A stretch of 64,000 nt of DNA from NCBI GenBank assembly GCA_014529385.2, contig CM043956.1, positions 88,967,221 through 89,031,220 on the forward strand, in the 5' to 3' direction. Each line of letters begins with the position of its first letter. Positions within the stretch are counted from its first letter, which is position 1. Shown in pieces: positions 12,151 to 25,317 of this stretch. The position numbers and the translations under genes are program-made. This DNA comes from Adiantum capillus-veneris (taxonomy: Eukaryota > Streptophyta > Polypodiopsida > Polypodiales > Pteridaceae). Below the pieces are notes generated by a model that saw only the letters and a program-made list of their open reading frames with translations, was not told where the DNA came from and did no database searches.

Positions 12151-15100
12151 ATTGGGGACACCTACTCAAACTTATTTGGAAATAAAATGGAACCAAATCA
12201 AATGCTTATGATGATGTTGAAAATACCTTACACTTACCTAGATGGCGAGTGGTGCATCTTCCCACCCGTGGGTGTTGCTTCGACAATCTTTGATCTTGGC
12301 AATCCAAATCCTTGGGTGAGGGTCTGCTCGAAGGAACATATGGACCACCCCTTAGAAAATTTTAAATGCCGTTTCTTGAAATTACAACTGTGAAGAGGCC
12401 AATCAATGACCAACAATGCATATAGAGTGATTTTGTAAATCACAAGTGGGGTCATACCCCTAGAAATTGTGCGCCAAGAGACACATCCAGTGCCTAGAAA
12501 CATGAGACCCTTTCAAGTTGGAATCGCATTCTCAACTGGATATGTGCTAGACATAAAAGTCTATACCCGTGGGCTCTTGTGGCTAGTCCTGTTGTTATAA
12601 AACACTTATCTCATCCATACATCATGGTATATATAAGCCTATGCAAGGTTAAGTTTATAAAAAACTCACCTGGATCTTCACACTAAAAGAACGTGGTGCG
12701 AAAGTGACACCCAGACAATCATTAATAGATGGACTCTTGCATATCCATTAAAGGCGATGGAAATTCAAATGGGTATATCTATTTGATCTTTAAAGAAATC
12801 CTTGGTGGATTACAAGTAGATGGCTCTTAGCCATTACAAAATAGTTAGCTTGTAGCCCTTTGAAAATGGATGGCTCTTAGCCCTTCGTTGTACCATACCG
12901 ATGTAAAACGATTTTAGTAAAGCTCATGCCTAATTTCACGATCCCTACATAGAATAAGGATTTTAAAAAAGTAAAACTCATGCCTAATTTCACTATCCTT
13001 ACATAAATAAGGAAAGAGATAGAGAGAGAATGTTGGGTGGATGAAGAAAATCGATTATTCTATTGTGGTGTATGCGTCTGTGCAAACGATGTCTGTGTTG
13101 TAGCTTATCCTATAAACATACAATAGTCTGCTTGTACAATGCTCTCTGAGAGAGATGTAGCAAAAACATAAGTCATAGCTTGACCCACCTGCCTTGGATG
13201 TGATCATGACTGTATCATATCAACTTAGTTGTGGCGCTTCTCCCGTGAATAAAGTTTGTTTGAATAAATGATTGGAAACATTCCATATTTGACTGTGTCC
13301 TTGATAGAGTGGTTGGTGTTATAGCTAAGGAAATATACTCAACGCTCTTTATTTAACTACATTGTGTTATGAGATGTGGCACCAATCATCTCTAAAGTTA
13401 TGGCTTTTACTTGCACTGAATAGAACTTCTACGGAGATGATTTGTTATGAAAATATACAACTACTCACATGAGCTCAAGTGATCTGGGATGGTAAAAAAC
13501 AAAAGGTGCATACTTCACTATTCAATCCTAATTCAACATGGTATCAAATAGGTAATATATGGTTGTCTTTTATGCCTTTCCTAATCCGGTCACGTGTACA
13601 CAAACTTGTTGATTAAGGCACTGTGTAAATGCTCATCTTGGTGTAGATTTTACAATTTAGGCAACACCAATTATCTGTGCAGATCCATTGATTTAGGTGG
13701 CACAAGTATAGACCTACCAATCTAAGCAGCACACCAACAAACAACAAACTCACTACTTTAAACAATATTTAGCGTAGATTTTTCTTACACACGCCCTTAT
13801 TTCCCACGGGTCATGCCTTATTGCTCATGAAGGACTCATGTTGGCACCACTACCCACAATTGGTCACAACCCAACAATGCTACATGTGACGTTAGAGCAT
13901 AAGAGTTCCTTTCGGTAAGAGGTCCAGAAAGAGAGAGTGAGAGGACAAGATAAAGAAGATGTCCCTTTCGTTATTCTCTCTTACCACCACACACATGCAC
14001 AATTCAAGAGGAGAGGGAAAACCTCACCTTTCTTTTTCTCTACAAAATCTTGGCAAAAAAGTGTAATAACCTTCGCATTCACATTTTCATCCAGTTTCCT
14101 TTGTGTAGAATATTGAGAATGTCTTTCATTTTTTAAAGACTATGAGCAACAACTTACATCAATTGGAAGTTACTACATTACAATACTTAGATCCTCTGTA
14201 CTTAAACCACATCAAGCTTATACATTGCTAGGACAATATTTGTAATTCCCATATAATGTCATTAAAAGTTATGATATTACAAGACCTAAATCACATCAAG
14301 ATTATAAATACTCACATGCTACCATTGAGGTTTACCATATTACATAAGTGCATGAGAGGAGGGTTTTAAAGAAATCTAGATAAGTGTATTTAAGTTAGAG
14401 GTAGACGTACCTCCAATCATTTCCCATTTTAAACTCATGAGTGTGGATGGACTGTAAGTCTCAAGAAAGGGGAGAGAGGGAAAGAGAAAAGAAAAAATTT
14501 AGAGATGTATTAGAATGACAAGAAGATACATTCATTGTATGATTTATCAATAACACATATATCCATTGATGTATCAATAACATATATGTAGATATAACTA
14601 CTACAATATGAAAATTTGGCTCTGTGTATCTTGGTAGCTTCTATACTTTGATATGCTATGATATCAATCAAAGTGGCAACTCCATCATAGACCAAGTCTT
14701 TGTAAAGTGAGTTTTTGCCCTTGCTGCTTGACAAATGCTTTGTCATTCTCTATTGCCCTTGTCTTGAGCAGCAGGTTGTGGTTTCCTGGTGGTAGGTGTA
14801 ATGCTTGGTTAAAAAGGTCAGTTGTGATTCAGACCTTCATCCTTTCTCCATCTTTGTCCATTAAGGTGGCCTCTTCATTGTACTGAACTGAGCTCATCAA
14901 CTTGTGACCTCGCTGAAAATTTGTACCCCATGATGACAATCTAAAGAAGGTGTCCATTTGTAATATTTCAACCCCTCGATGACTTCTTATTGCTAGTGCA
15001 ATGTCTAGAGTTCATTTGGGAAGATGTTTGTCTTTACTTTAACGCCATTCGCAACCTAAAATCTCCCAGTAAAGATATTTACTGGTGTCTTTTCCAGCTT

Positions 15101-15160
15101 CTCCTCCGAGATGTGGGCTTTCACATTTGATGAGAGATGTGAGCTTTCTCATTTGATATA
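12151..15160. other. Intergenic, AT-rich, no gene recognised
   Basis: I find no credible coding frame, RNA gene or element end. The only internal structure I can support is an approximate tandem duplication at 12916-13015 (unit about 53 bases, containing CTCATGCCTAATTTCAC). The stretch 15000-15160 is the decayed continuation beyond the RT fragment that follows. Confidence 0.5.
12916..13015. repeat. ~53-bp tandem duplication
   Basis: AGTAAAGCTCATGCCTAATT and AGTAAAACTCATGCCTAATT head two adjacent units that also share TCCCTACAT/TCCTTACAT and AATAAGG. Confidence 0.8.
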
Positions 15161-15990
15161 TCATCGAAAAATACCAATACAAAAAATATATTCTCTAAAT
15201 ATATCTTGTATGAGTTGATTAAAGGTAGCTGAAGCATTTGTAAGACCAAAATGCATCACTATGAACTCATAATGCCCATATCGGGTGATGAATGCGGTTT
15301 TATAAATATTTGCTTCTTTAATCCGGATTTGATGGTAGCCTAATGTGAGATCAATTTTTGTAAATACCTTGGCCCCATGTAATCTATCAAGTAATTCGTC
15401 GATGTGAGGAATAGGATACTTATTCTTTACAGACACCTCGTTCAGTCCCCTATAATCGATGCAAAGACATAAAGATCCATCCTTTTCCTTTTGGAATAGA
15501 ACAGGCGCTCCGCAGGGTGAAATGCTTGGTCGTATGAATCCTTGTTCAATAAGCTGACGAAGATGTTCTTTCAATTCAATAGCTTCAGGGAGTGATATTT
15601 TGTAGGGTCTTTTTGAAATTGGTTCACTACCTAGAAAGGTTTCTATTTCATGGTCTATGTCCCTTGGGGGAGGTAAATTTAAGACATCTTCCGGAAATAT
15701 ATCCGAAAATTTCTTAAGCCATTCTGGAGTTGGGTTGTCCTTTAAAACATCAGTCTTGTTGAGTTTTACTACAAAGATTTGTTGCCCCTTGCGTAACCCT
15801 TTCAGAAGTCGACTAGCCTTAATTAAATGAGCCTTAGGCTTCCCATTGGATCCTTGTACTAATGTTTCTTCACCTAAGTAATTTTTGAAGGATAGGTTCC
15901 CTTGAGCACAATGAATGTGGGCTTGATTTTTGATTAAGCAATCCATTCCTAGAATACCGTCATAGATTCCTACTCGTAGGGTCTAACAGG
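15161..15990 (-). pseudogene. Ty3/gypsy protease-reverse transcriptase fragment
   Basis: Minus-strand frame. The upstream end is the C-terminus of a retropepsin (YDGILGMDC, around 15950-15975, one stop further upstream). Then comes a linker and the N-terminal half of a gypsy [82 protein letters not shown]. It stops at 15161 before the catalytic YxDD box, so RT is truncated; RNase H and integrase are absent downstream. Gag and the protease active site are also missing: only ~560 bases separate the fragment from the primer site at 16540-16552. It is a deletion derivative of a minus-strand LTR element whose 5' side lies to the right. Confidence 0.9.
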
Positions 15991-16539
15991 GGATTAAAAA
16001 ATATAACATCTTTTGGTCCTCTAAACTTAGGGCCTACACTCATGGGTCTGATCGTACCTGGGTATATAACTTTAGCTGCCTGATCAAATACCCACTGATT
16101 CTGAGACACCTCTATCCACATCTATAGTAATAGTCTGATCCTGATCTTCAGTCCCACTGAAAAAGTAAAATTTGATGGTTCTAAGTGTTTCGGCCCATTT
16201 GAGTCTCTTCAAGTTTAGTGCCAATCCTTCTATCTATCCCGCATCAATCAAGAAAATTCCGCCAAACCGTGACCAGCTGATTTCCCACGTAGGAGGAGGA
16301 GAAAATATTTCGATTAATAATTGCATGATGTTCTTGCAAAATAGGAATTTACTGGATTTGCAAGGAGCCTTGAACATGATAGTGAAGATCATAAACTTCC
16401 GGTAAGCCTGGCAGACATTTTCGTGTATTGATAGGGAAATTCTCATTTCAAAATATACTACAATTATAATTGCAAAAGTACTTATTTAACCTCTATTTTT
16501 TCAACCTTCCCCCCTAGGTTCAGGACTTTATTAACTCAG

Positions 16540-16552
16540 GCTCTGATACCAC
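16540..16552 (-). other. Primer-binding site (tRNA-iMet type) of the minus-strand gypsy remnant
   Basis: On the minus strand this reads GTGGTATCAGAGC, the common plant LTR-retrotransposon primer site complementary to the 3' end of initiator tRNA-Met. It is immediately preceded (minus strand) by ...GGATCTTACA, which ends in CA as an LTR should. Its orientation agrees with the RT fragment. Confidence 0.8.
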
Positions 16553-16553
16553 T

Positions 16554-19500
16554 TGTAAGATCCCTACCCACCGACACCAAAAAGTGGGATGGGATCCTTG
16601 ACAGGTCTCTAGGCCTAATAAAAATCAAAGTCTTTAACAGGAATAATCCAAAGAATATACCTTTACCATTGACAATGGCTTGAATTTATAGCCCTAAAAG
16701 GAGACCTAGTCCTATCTCGCAGTGGAAATGGGACAACTTTTTTAAAAGTCCAACAACTATTTCTGCCCTATAACTTCTATTAATTGGACTAAGGTTTCTT
16801 TAACCAACACTTTTTCCCCCCTAACATGTGTGAGGGCACAACATCTAGTGGACTCCTCTTCCAAGTGGAGAAGTTTCCTAGATGCTTTTAGTGTGCGGGA
16901 ATGGATAGTTACCTGACTAATCAAGTCCACCCATCCATGATTGACAACCTTAGTCAATCCCCACTTACCACCCCACACTCACACATGATACTTTGTTATT
17001 TAATTACTACCACGTTCTTACCACAATTAAAATAATGATTCCTTTTATCCTTCATAACAGAATTTCCTTAAAACAGCCCTTGAAAGCAGTATTGAAAACA
17101 ATCCTTTAGCAAACAGACATCTTTAGACTTAAGACAAGGTACTCTCAATCTGAAGTAACTCTGACTTGTCTCAAGATCACCTATACAGGGGTGAAAAATG
17201 ACACCCATTCCGTATTTATAAAAATTGGGGTGGAAAAAGTCATTATCGAAAATCCGAGTGCCCATACGCCAACCGGTTGCCCATACAACCGGGCGGTTCC
17301 TCTAGGATAAAAACGATATCCTAAGTAGTATCCACAAAGATAGACAAGCACGGGGTAAATACTCCACGTGCACGGAGGCTACCGACTCATCCATGGCTGA
17401 CTCGCCATCATTACCCATCACCTGGAGTAAAATATTCCAAGAAATCAGAGGTGTCTTGAGAGGAGCTGTCTTAAGGATGATCAAACATTCTTTCCTAGGT
17501 CAACCAGTCTTAGCCCAAACAGTTCTTTTCTATTTACAAACAATGCTCGTTGGTTTCTTGGAAGTCACCTTCTATTTTTCTGTTGATTATTCCTTTCTGC
17601 TTCTTATGTATACAATGCTAATTTATAAACGAACTTTTAAGCTATTTAAAGACTTAAGTGAATAAATGGTACCCACCTGAGACTGATTAGCCATTTGATG
17701 TTGCACTGGCGTCTGAAGACTCTCCTCTGTAGGCCTATGACTAGGCCCAGCCTGATGGTCATGGGGCACTCTAGTCCTTTTGTGCGTTGTATCTTCCTCA
17801 TTGGATTGAGGATTTCTTCAGGGGTTTTTCAAAGCCATAGTGGTAGCCTTTATAAAAGGATACTTAATCGATTAGAGAATTAAATAATAAATCTCTCTTA
17901 TTCCTTTTATCCAAATATATGGATTTTTGGACTAAGTAAGTATTTTTGATAAATATTCGAGTGAGATATTTTCTCTAAGCTTCCTAATAGTGTTATTGTT
18001 CTTCCATAATTGTCTTATAGTTATTGGCGCTATTTTACTAAATTCCTTATTTAGTTTGTGTTCAAAAATATCCTAATTCGGCTTTAGTAATCTATGAATT
18101 ATTTATCTGTTAGTGGGATATTTACCCAAGGTGGATTTTACTATATTATAGCTCTAGTAATTATCTTGCTAACTTATAAATTGATTACAAATTTCCCTTT
18201 TCAATTTATAGTCCAAATCAGACAATATTACCTAAGATAATTAGCTAAACTAATTATTTGGGGTTAAGATAATTATACCAACTTTCTAAGGCTGTTCCTA
18301 TCTTTGGTAATTGCCATGTAATTATATAAATCTAATTGCTAATTTTCCTTCTTAATTCATAGACAAAATCAACTAGTATTAGCTAAGATAATTAGCTAAA
18401 ATAATTATCTATGTATTACCTATTTATCTCAAGTTTCAAACAATAATTTCTACTTCTAATAATTATTATATTATTATCTAAGTAATTTAACTAATTTTTC
18501 TCTTCTATATCTGCTAAAAACAAACAATTTTGGTCTATTTAATTAGATAAACTTATTTCCTCTATATAATTTAATTATCCCACATTTCTAATCATGATTC
18601 CTATCTTTGATAATTATTGTGTAATTATCTAATTATATTTTCTAAGTTCCCCCTTTAATTTACCTTAAAAAACAGGGTGTTTTGACTAAGATAATTCGCT
18701 AAATTATTTTTCTGTGGCTAAGATAATTATCATGGCTTCCTAATCATGTATTACAACTCTGAAAATTATCTCAAAGCTATCTAAGCTAATTCACTAATTT
18801 TCTCCTTTAATTTACCTTCAAAAAAAGGTTTTTTTGACTAAAATAATTAGCTAAATTAATTTTTTGTTCTAAGCTAGCTAATTGTCATTGCTTTTTTAAC
18901 ATGTAAAATAACTCTGACAAATAACACATAATTATCTAACATGTGTTTCTAATTTTTCTCTTTAATTTATGGCTAAAATTAGTTTAATCTAACTTAGATA
19001 AATAGCTATAGTATTTTTTGAACCTCAAGATAATTATCATAGCTTCTTTAACATGTAAAATAACTCTAATAAATAGCACATAATTATCTAACATGCTTTT
19101 CTAATTTCACCCTTTAATTTATTTTGAGCTTAACTAAATACTTAGATTAATTATCTGTTAATGAGTAATTTATCCCTTGTTCTTAACAATATTCTCTAAT
19201 TGTGATAATTAACTTAACAATGTTTTAGCTAAATTAAATAGATTTTTCATCGATTTTTGATTAAAAATAGTTAATTTCTGCCTAACTAATTACAAAAACT
19301 AATAAAAAATTAAGAGATAATTTTTGTAGCATCTTGACAATCTAATATAGCTCTAAAAATATCTTATACTATTTTGAGTTTAATTAGTATAATTATTATA
19401 AATTTATGAACAAAAAGATTAATTTCAATCTTAATATGTCTTAATAATTAATTAGATTAATATCCCCAATCTTAATCTAAGTAATCAGTAGAGGATGAAG

Positions 19501-20232
19501 AATTAAGAGAGTAATTTAGAGTGTAAGTAAGTTTAATCTTCCTAATTAATTAGATAAATTAACAAAATATAGATAAATTAGCATAATTTTGCTAATAAAA
19601 AGGAATTAAATTAATTATCGTGGATAATCAACTAGAGTTTTTGCTCTCTAGTGATTTTTGAGTAGAGTTCTCTCTAGGTGAGAGAGAAATGGCCAGGACT
19701 CCGAGTCTAAATTGTTTTGTGAAGAGAGGGGACCTATTTATAGGTTTTTAGGGCTCCTAGGTTGCTTCTAGCAGTTACTTACACCTCAAGCCAGCCCCCA
19801 GCCTTCCCCTAGCGCCACTTGTTACTAATTCCAACCGGGGGAAGTTTATCACTGCCCCACATAGCCTTCCAGATACACAAAATTGATTTCTGCTATTTTT
19901 TGACCTTTTCATGATTAATTTGAAAATATTTGCAATTATCTATAAATATCTAGGAACTTTAGGATAAAAGTCTTTTGCAGTAATGATTACTAAAACCTTA
20001 CAATTTATTTAATTAAATGAATCCACAATGTAAACTTCCAAGGCCTATAACTATGCCAATTTTTATTGGAATTCAGTTTTGAAAATTTCTAACCATAGTA
20101 AAGTCATGATTACGGTTCCAAAAATACCAGATTTGCCACGATTGGAAAATTCTACATTGTTTTCTTAGCAGACAGTTTAATTTGATTATGCTTTGTACAA
20201 TTTCTAAGGTTTCAGAAGCTGGAAACCTTACA
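16554..20232 (-). repeat. Putative long LTR of the minus-strand gypsy remnant
   Basis: The inner border TGTAAGATCC (16554) abuts the primer site. A matching outer border ...GGAAACCTTACA ends at 20232 (alternative ...AAACCTTACA at 20002), giving TGTAAG/CTTACA ends and about 3.5-3.7 kb. Minus-strand TATA-like boxes occur at 19733-19742 (CTATAAATAG) and near 16682-16689 (GGCTATAAATTC). No second LTR copy lies in the window, so the outer limit is unproven; this may be an LTR plus other AT-rich DNA. Confidence 0.4.
18085..19270. repeat. ~151-bp tandem array, about 8 diverged copies
   Basis: A phrase close to CTAAGATAATTAGCTAAA recurs at about 18085, 18235, 18386, 18537, 18689, 18839, 18990 and 19130, so the spacing is steady at 150-152 bases. 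The units share TTAACATGTAAAATAACTCT, ACATAATTATCTAACATG and CCTTTAATTTA. The array is extremely AT-rich and lies inside the putative long LTR. Confidence 0.75.
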
Positions 20233-20449
20233 TCTGTATTTTGTTTTTGAAAATAGACTATTTTAACTCAAAAGAGAGCTGGATAACTGTATTTTAAAAT
20301 GTCTTTTTCCCACCCTAATCGTCTCTCTCTAACATATAAACCACTCTCTCCCACTTAGATATCATTAAAGGAAGCACTTTTTAGCCCCCTGCCAAAAGAG
20401 CACATTTTCCATATTCGCTTACTATATTCTCTCTCTAAAATGTGAGCCA

Positions 20450-20471
20450 ACTCTCTCTCTCTCTCTCTCTC
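20450..20471. repeat. Microsatellite (CT)n
   Basis: A short CT run at the start of a pyrimidine-rich stretch that continues to about 20780. Confidence 0.85.
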
Positions 20472-20595
20472 CCCCCCATTTTCTTTCTTGTCACTTCCCT
20501 CAGCCAATCATTGAAGGGGTACTCTATGCTTCCCACTTCTGACAAAAAGCGCAGGTCCTCCAAGGTTGCAGATTTACTATCTCTCCCACTCTCTC

Positions 20596-20807
20596 TTCCT
20601 TTATTGTCTTTCTCTCTCTCCCGCTCTCCCTCTCTCTTTGTCTCCCTCATGCTTCTTCCACTCCATCTCTAGGTGAGAGCAATGGGAAACTCCATCTCTA
20701 ATTCCTTTATTGTCTTTCTCTCTCTCCCACTCTCCCTCTCTCTTTGTCTCCCTCATGCTTCTCCCACTCCATCTCTATAGGTGAGAGCAATGGGAAACTC
20801 CATCACT
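20596..20807. repeat. 106-bp tandem duplication (2 copies)
   Basis: Two adjacent, nearly identical copies (20596-20701 and 20702-20807) run from TTCCTTTATTGTC through CT-rich DNA to GTGAGAGCAATGGGAAACTC. They differ at only a few positions and by a 2-base indel, so the duplication is recent. Confidence 0.92.
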
Positions 20808-21139
20808 ACTGTGTGAATCAAAATTTCTCTCTAAAACACTCATGATCAACAATTTGAATTCAAAGGAGATTAAGATACACTTCTCTTTCTTCCCTCCACA
20901 ACATAATCCTTTTCTCATATGAGCCCTCTCCTTTTCTTCACTCCATTTCTAGCTTGCTCTGCTTTTAGCAATCACCATTACATCTTCTCTCTCTAGTTTG
21001 CTCGATTAGCTAACAAAAATTTCATTCAATCCCCTTCAACTGTAAGAAATCACTAATAAACCAAAACGATATTGATTAAATGTCTAGTTGGAGTAGGACT
21101 ACACTACTGTGAAAACTAGGCATATCTAATCTCAATGTT

Positions 21140-23365
21140 GAAGATCAACTATGGAACATTGGATGCAAGGCAATCAACTTATGGGTTGATGGCCATATTT
21201 ACCTTAGAGATCCAATGAACAATGCAACACCATCCTTTTGGAATAACATCGAGCTACTTCATTTTGTAGGAGACGAAAGAGAGGACATGTTTGGATTTTG
21301 CTAGAGATTGTATTCATCTCTCGTCAATGAAAGGGAAGCAAGAAAACATCTCTTTGCTACATATTTGAAGTTGCAAGACAAGTACGTGAAGGACATTCAA
21401 CAAGTTAGAGATAAAGCCAATGAGAAATCAAAGCAACTGAACAATGAGAAGACGAAGCAGCTGAACGATGAGATGGTGAATCTTAAAAAAACGTAGAGCA
21501 AAAAAAAAAGAGAGGAAGAGCATTGGCTCAACAATTACGTTCAGCTATAACACACTTCACATAATGTGCGTTGACGAATTGATCATCTCACACACATTCC
21601 CCTGGGCTACCAAATATGTAAGTGCAAGAGGCAAGCGATGTGTATGCTATCTTCAAGTGGTGGAGCTCAAAAGAAATGTATTCATCAAACTAGATAAGGG
21701 TAAGAATGCTAGCTTTCAATTTCCTATATTTTTACAAATTGTTGTAACTTTATTTCAGTATGCAAGCATTTGTCTTAAATGATAATGGGAATCAATTTTG
21801 ATGCTCAAACAACAGAACCTACTCTACTATAACATATCAACAAGCGAAAGGAGTTGGTGGAGCTATTGGATGATCCATCCAATGCTGGTGGCATTGAAAA
21901 CGTTTTGCACCAAAAGTATTTCAATAAACTAAAGAGCATTGTGTCACCTCAAGAGATGATGGAGGTGTGTGATAGTGCACGAATAAGTTCTAAGGTCTAC
22001 GAAGATTTGTTCAAAATTGTCACACTAGGAAACATGGCAAAAGGACTCTTTAGGCTGCTGCCAACACCTTACAAAGGCAGCACTGCAAATAAATGCACCA
22101 ATAACAATGTTGCAAGCTTGCTAGGTGGATTTCAATATGTGGAGGATGTAATGCCATTAGAAGACAACAAATCCTTACGCTACAATGAGTTCAACAATGT
22201 GTGTGTTGACTTGTTGAAGCTCCACGAGTCAATGATCAAATTTTATGGATTGACACAGGAAGAGTTTGATGAATTTTTTTAATTTTTTATGAAGCTTTAT
22301 GAGTGCAAGATTGTCAAAGGTCAACATCTTGAAAGGGTAAGCATTATCTTGATGAACATGGGTGCCTTGGTGGATGTGGAAGTCAAGCTAGATGCTAGCA
22401 AGAAGGAGAAAACGTATTTAGGTGCTCAATTAGAGAAGAATATTTGGTGATTGGAAGAATTTCATCTCCCACATGAGACACATGAGTCCTTGAAATGGTA
22501 TCTCAATCACACGCCAATCGTGACATCATTTGAAAACAATAGAAAGGACAAAGATTACAGGTTTTAGGTTTGGTTATGTTCCAATTTGAGTGGCATTTAG
22601 AAGGAGACTTAAAAACTTTCAGGTGTATGTAAGGGTGCAATCAAGGTGCAATGAACCTCTTTCCATGTATTTATTGTTGCCATAGTAAAGTGTCCATGGA
22701 AATTAAGGGCAAGGGTACAAATACCAACAAGTCAAAGGGTGGCAAAGTTGCAGTCATCTTTGTGAAAAGTGTGCCCAATACACAAACAATGAGTAAAGGA
22801 CTACAACAATGGTTTCAAGGTACCCTCAATTGTGACCAAAGTGTACCCCCTAATTCGAGACATGGACGATCCAAATTGGAACCCTATTTTATCGATTCCA
22901 CTGATGAATGTGCATGTGTGCACCCTTCATGTCCGTCTACAAATTCTTGACAAATTGCTAATGCTCCATATTGATTATGCCTAGAATACGGAGCCTACAA
23001 AAAGAAGGAAATAATGTATAAGAGAACTCAAGGCTATTCTATTGAGTGTTGGTCTACTTGGTGGTGCATTTGAGCTATCAAAGGACAAGAAGGCATTTGG
23101 AAGTGCATAGGATTTCCCTAAGAAAATATGTAGGGGTGGTAGTAAATCTAGGCATTTTCTTCTAGACTATTGTGTATCCCAAAGTCCCACTAAGTTTGAG
23201 TTGTGGAAAAAGGTGTGTGACATTACCACCTATAGAGGTAACAAAGCAACCCTTAGAATTAAACGTGCTCATGTGTGGCAGTCTGTTGATGATTTTTTTT
23301 ATTTGCTTGAAAAGGCAAAGCTAACTTCTAATGAGATATTCATAGCACAAATTGTTGATGCATAG
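21140..23365 (+). pseudogene. Degenerate coding remnant of unknown function
   Basis: Several plus-strand frames read like protein but are broken by stops and frameshifts. The first (about 21140-21495) contains NLWVDGHIYLRDPMNN and a lysine/glutamate-rich, probably coiled-coil part (KANEKSKQLNNEKTKQLNDE). A second (about 21854-22282, 142 codons) contains MVELLDDPSNAGGIEN and YGLTQEEFDEFF. Later fragments contain FELWKKVCDITTYRGN and WQSVDDFFYLLEKAKL (about 23180-23365). A possible intron (GGTAAGAATG...TTTCAG, 21698-21760) lies between the first two. I do not recognise the family. It could be a host-gene pseudogene or the ORF of an undescribed mobile element. No terminal repeats were found around it. 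Confidence 0.5.
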
Positions 23366-23799
23366 GGGGAAACAAAATAACACATTACATGGTGGGTTGA
23401 ACAATTGGTCTCTATAGTCAAAATGCATCTATGTTTGAACTAAAGTTTTTTTTTTTCAGTACATTCTTTTTGCAGATGGTGCATTTTTTCTCAACACCTA
23501 TGGTTCATTGGGCATCTAGAGTAGTCAAGGAATGGAGCACTCACACTATCACAAAAAAACAATGTATGGAAGGAAGAAGAGCAACACCCTACATGAGATG
23601 TTCAATCGGTTCTATAGAGCTTTACCGAGGAGAGAGAGAAAGAAGACTGGAGTGCATAGAAGTTTGAAATGCAAAATAGAGAAAATGGTTAGTGTCAGGG
23701 AATCACAATCATATCATGCTTTGAAATATCAATTCAGGTAATGATTGGAGACAAAGTGACAAAATGGCATGCATTGGTGGGTAGAAAAAAATTTAATTT

Positions 23800-25310
23800 T
23801 TGACACTAACCATTTAAATTGTAAACGTGCATTATAATGCCAAGTAATTTCTTGACGGCCCAATCAATGGTTTGGTGCATAAGTTTTGTCTATTTAGGAG
23901 TTCTTTTCAAGTTTTATTAAGATTTTAAATTTTTTTAAAAGTTTAGTACTATATAATTCAAAATTCACAACTTGAAGCTCATTTCTCAGCTGCACATTCT
24001 AAAAAATCCTCTCGAGCCCAAATGAGCATGCACTCATATCTTGTGCCACATTGACGTTACACAAGAGTAGACCACTTTGTGCATTTGTGTCACCATCACC
24101 ACTCACACCAACAAAATTCGCAACCAACACCTCATGTAGAATCCACAGCCCCAACCACATGTGGAAAACCCAATACCACAACTCGCTCACCATGCGGTAT
24201 ATTTTTGGTGACCTCCCACCATTACATCATGCCTTCCGCATAGCTCTCCCAAATCTCCCACCAATCTCATCTCTTAATAGAGCCACACAAGAAACAAGAC
24301 CAATTGAAGAAGAATATTAGGATCCGATATTAAATGAATAGGTCTCACCTATTGTCGCAACACCTCGCACTCTAGCAACCGTGGAATCTACACCGTGAAA
24401 ATTTTCCCCGCAAGTCAAACAAAGGGTGATCAACATGATACTAGGTGACACCGTTTTTGAAGCACAAGAATCCAAGAGAAGGATGATAAATGAAGAGAGG
24501 GAAAGAAAAAGAAGATAAAAACACAAATAAATAAAGAAGAAAAGAGAAGACAAAGGGAGTAAGAAAAGTGGCAGAGAGCCGAGACCAAGAGGGCCCACCT
24601 GGGAAATTTACAAGCATGGGCATAGGTAGAGAGGAAGGTGGCAGAAGATAGAGCTTGAGCCGCCCAAAAAGAAAAAATTCGGACCTCTAAGGCTACAAAA
24701 ATCCTTAGAGAGAAAAAAAATATGCAAAGAAGAAGAAGGACAAGCTCACACCTGAATAGCAACGGACCCAAGAGGAGAGGAGGACAAAGTACAAAAAATG
24801 ACCCTCCTCAATGGGCTAGGCAGCTAGCTCCTCCACCACCACCACCAACAACGTAGAAAAAGCAGAGATGGAGTCAATGAACAATTGCTTTGAGGGAAAT
24901 TCAAAAATATCAGAAGAGCACGAAGTTGATTATACCAAAAGCGGCTGGTGGTGAGAGAGATATTGGAAGAATATAGTGATTATGTGACCTGCATACAGCG
25001 TCTAACTTTATCGGCCCTATAAGTCATCGTCGAGGATATTTTGGTGTAGCTCTTCCAAGATGGCATTTCTTGTATGGTGAATGCAAAGCGAGTAACCCTA
25101 AAAAACACCACCTTAGCTCTAGCAATCAATTTGAAAAATGAAGGGAGCCTACACAAGAATTAGTTTATCCCATATAATCTCTCTTTATGAGGTTTGTAAT
25201 CTTTTCATATAATATCAATGACTCAAATTTCCATTATTCGGTGCAATTGTAAAAACTCATTGAGTGTATTGTGTTCTTTTAGTATTTGAATTTGTCAAGT
25301 TGTTAAAATT
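23800..25310. other. Intergenic, no gene recognised
   Basis: AT-rich at first. At 24480-24800 it is strongly purine-rich on the + strand, which produces long minus-strand open frames of low complexity (L/S/F-rich); these are composition artefacts. I see no element ends or RNA genes. Confidence 0.45.
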
Positions 25311-25317
25311 AAACTCC

